Under the pieces are notes generated by a model. That model made no database searches, was not told the DNA's origin, and worked only from the letters and a program-made list of their open reading frames with translations. From Xylophilus sp042867185 (GTDB lineage: Bacteria > Pseudomonadota > Gammaproteobacteria > Burkholderiales > Burkholderiaceae_C): a stretch of DNA of 64,000 nt. Both the position numbers and the translations under genes were made by a program. Location of the stretch: NCBI GenBank assembly GCA_042867185.1, contig JBHZQV010000012.1, positions 1 to 64,000 of the forward strand, read 5' to 3'. The number at the start of each line of letters is the position of its first letter. The stretch's first letter is position 1. Positions 62,524-64,000 of the stretch are shown here, in pieces.

Positions 62524-63768
62524 ATGTCCGAACACACCTCCCCCCCGGCGCGCATTCCCCGCCTGCCCGACCCGGCCCGCGTGCGGCGCATCGCCGACGA
62601 CGCCGAGGCGCTCGACGCCGCCCGTGCCCTGGCCGCGCTGGCCGCCGACGGCGCATCCGAGCGCGACCGCCAGCGCGCACTGCCCTGGGACCTGCTGGAG
62701 CGCTGGTCCGAAAGCGGCCTGGGCGCGATCACGGTGCCGCGCGCCTACGGCGGTGCCGCGGTGTCCCACGCCACCGTGGCCGAGGTCTTCGTCGTCCTGT
62801 GCCGGGCCGACCCGGCCTTCGGCCAGATTCCGCAGAACCATTTCGGGCTGCTGGGCCTGCTGCACGAGCTGGGCACCGATGCGCAAAAGCAGCGCTTCTA
62901 CGCCGAGGTGCTGGCCGGCCAGCGGCTCGGCAATGCCGGGCCCGAGCGCCGCTCGGCCGACGCACCCACCATCGCCCACGGCGCCACCCGGCTGCGGCAG
63001 ACACCCGACGGCCTGCGCCTGGCCGGCACCCGCTTCTATTCCACCGGCGCGCTGTTCGCCCACCGCGTGCCGACCCGCGCGCTCGACGACGACGGCCGCC
63101 CGGTGCAGCCCTGGGTGCCGCGCACCGCGCCGGGCCTGACGGTGGTGGACGACTGGTCCTCCTTCGGCCAGCGCACCACGGCCAGCGGCACCGTCGTCTT
63201 CGACGACGTGGCGGTCGCGGCCGACGACGTGCTGCCGCTGTGGCGCCTGGCCGACCGGCCCGGCCTGACCGGCCCGTTCTCGCAGCTCGTCCAGGCCGCG
63301 ATCGACCAGGGCATCGCCGAGGCCGCGGTGGCCGATGCGATCGCCTTCGTGCAGGAGCATGCGCGGCCCTGGTCCGAATCGGGCGTGGCCCGCGCGGCGG
63401 ACGACGTCTACATCCTGGCCGACGTCGGCCGGCTCACCATCGACCTGCATGCCGCCCGCGAGGTGCTGCTGGAAGCGGGCCGCACGCTCGACGAGGTGGC
63501 CGCGGCGCCGGTCACCGCCGCCTCCAGCGCGCGCGCCTCGGTCGCGGTGGCCGAGGCCAAGGTGCTCACCACCCGCATCGCGCTCGACGCGTCGGAAAAG
63601 CTGTTCGAGCTGGCCGGCGCCTCGGCCACCCGCGCGAAGCACAACCTCGACCGGCACTGGCGCAACGCCCGGGTCCACACCCTGCACGACCCGGTGCGCT
63701 GGAAGACACACCTGATCGGCAACTACCTGCTGAACGAGGTGCCGCCGCCGCGCCACTCCTGGAACTGA
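62524..63768 (+). CDS. SfnB-like acyl-CoA dehydrogenase-fold flavoprotein
   Basis: 414 aa, acyl-CoA dehydrogenase-like fold of the SfnB/dibenzothiophene-monooxygenase type, which uses FMNH2 to oxidise organosulfur compounds. Landmarks: GLGAITVPRAYGGAAVSHATVAEVF, FGQIPQNHFGLLGLLHELG, RFYSTGALFAH, and KHNLDRHWRNARVHTLHDPVRWK. It follows the transporter by 31 bp and precedes a bacterial-luciferase-type monooxygenase. Substrate not determined. The start at MSEHTSP is preferred over the in-frame ATG at 62464, which lies inside the preceding permease gene. Confidence 0.9.
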   Translation: MSEHTSPPARIPRLPDPARVRRIADDAEALDAARALAALAADGASERDRQRALPWDLLERWSESGLGAITVPRAYGGAAVSHATVAEVFVVLCRADPAFGQIPQNHFGLLGLLHELGTDAQKQRFYAEVLAGQRLGNAGPERRSADAPTIAHGATRLRQTPDGLRLAGTRFYSTGALFAHRVPTRALDDDGRPVQPWVPRTAPGLTVVDDWSSFGQRTTASGTVVFDDVAVAADDVLPLWRLADRPGLTGPFSQLVQAAIDQGIAEAAVADAIAFVQEHARPWSESGVARAADDVYILADVGRLTIDLHAAREVLLEAGRTLDEVAAAPVTAASSARASVAVAEAKVLTTRIALDASEKLFELAGASATRAKHNLDRHWRNARVHTLHDPVRWKTHLIGNYLLNEVPPPRHSWN

Positions 63769-63820
63769 GCGGCCACCGCACGCCGCGCCGCGACTCCCTC
63801 CACAGAAAACCCTCCCTCCC

Positions 63821-64000
63821 ATGGCAGACACCAAGAAGCAGATCATCCTCAACGCGTTCAACATGAACTGCGTCGGCCACATCAACCACGGCCTCTGGAC
63901 CCATCCGCGCGACCGCTCGGTCGACTACAACACCCTGCCCTACTGGACCGAGCTGGCCCGCACGCTGGAGCGCGGGCTGTTCGACGGCCTGTTCCTCGCC
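63821..64000 (+). CDS. LLM-class flavin-dependent monooxygenase, 5' part
   Basis: Only the first 60 codons are present; the gene runs off the window. The N-terminus KKQIILNAFNMNCVGHINHGLW then LPYWTELARTLERGLFDGLFLA matches the NtaA/SnaA/DszA branch of bacterial-luciferase-type monooxygenases, which act on organosulfur or chelator substrates with reduced flavin. Located 52 bp after the SfnB-like gene, apparently in the same operon. Confidence 0.85.
   Translation, partial: MADTKKQIILNAFNMNCVGHINHGLWTHPRDRSVDYNTLPYWTELARTLERGLFDGLFLA

Overview
The window is high-GC (about two thirds G+C) chromosomal DNA from a betaproteobacterium, most likely of the Burkholderiales and close to the Comamonadaceae. 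Four things suggest this: the gene order exbB-exbD-lpxK-Trm112-kdsB-adk, a lexA gene with two CTG-N10-CAG boxes, a phaC-phaA-phaB operon, and a short dispersed palindromic repeat of a type I recall from Comamonadaceae intergenic DNA. I see about 60 protein genes, two tRNAs, several strong intrinsic terminators and no rRNA, CRISPR array, insertion sequence or intact prophage.

Layout. 1-6.8 kb: a PPK2-type polyphosphate kinase (-), a small secreted protein, a GAF-EAL protein with a degraded metal site, isocitrate dehydrogenase (-), a Lys/His-rich secreted peptide, a DUF192 protein and xseA (-). 7.0-12.4 kb: envelope and housekeeping genes from exbB to adk, then lexA with tandem SOS boxes and a small companion gene. 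12.5-21.5 kb: a D-2-hydroxyacid dehydrogenase, a FimV-like protein (-), a group for acyl-CoA metabolism (3-hydroxyacyl-CoA dehydrogenase, enoyl-CoA hydratase, Crp/Fnr regulator, phosphotransferase) and small secreted, anchored or acidic proteins. 21.6-34 kb: tRNA-Arg(TCT), ppc (-) divergent from hemC-hemD-hemX-hemY, valS, galU, a TusA-like protein and a zinc-ribbon Nudix hydrolase. 34.2-37.2 kb: cysM, tRNA-Leu(CAA), then an AT-richer accessory patch with a phage-like small membrane protein behind a perfect SOS palindrome, a MAPEG protein and a GFA-domain protein.

37.4-49.2 kb: an intracellular PHA depolymerase overlapping a solitary RnfB-like ferredoxin, dusA (-), an M14 peptidase lipoprotein, a YbaL-type cation/proton antiporter (-) and the phaCAB operon (-). 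Both synthesis and mobilisation of polyhydroxyalkanoate are therefore encoded within about 12 kb. 49.3-57 kb: pgeF (-), an ABM monooxygenase-like protein, an FAH-family hydrolase, a second zinc-ribbon Nudix protein, a secreted DUF1501/DUF1800 pair (-), a DUF2325 protein (-) and tag. 57-64 kb: a peptide-type ABC transporter (fused double ATPase, binding protein, two permeases) followed by an SfnB-like flavoprotein and the start of a bacterial-luciferase-type monooxygenase. This looks like one uptake-and-desulfurisation operon that runs off the right edge.

The most unusual structure is a family of about 40-bp double palindromes (four clear copies, one probable) spread over 40 kb. One clear copy sits in frame inside the conserved pgeF gene, where it adds about 14 codons, and the probable copy sits in lpxK. 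I found no convincing wholly new multi-gene system.
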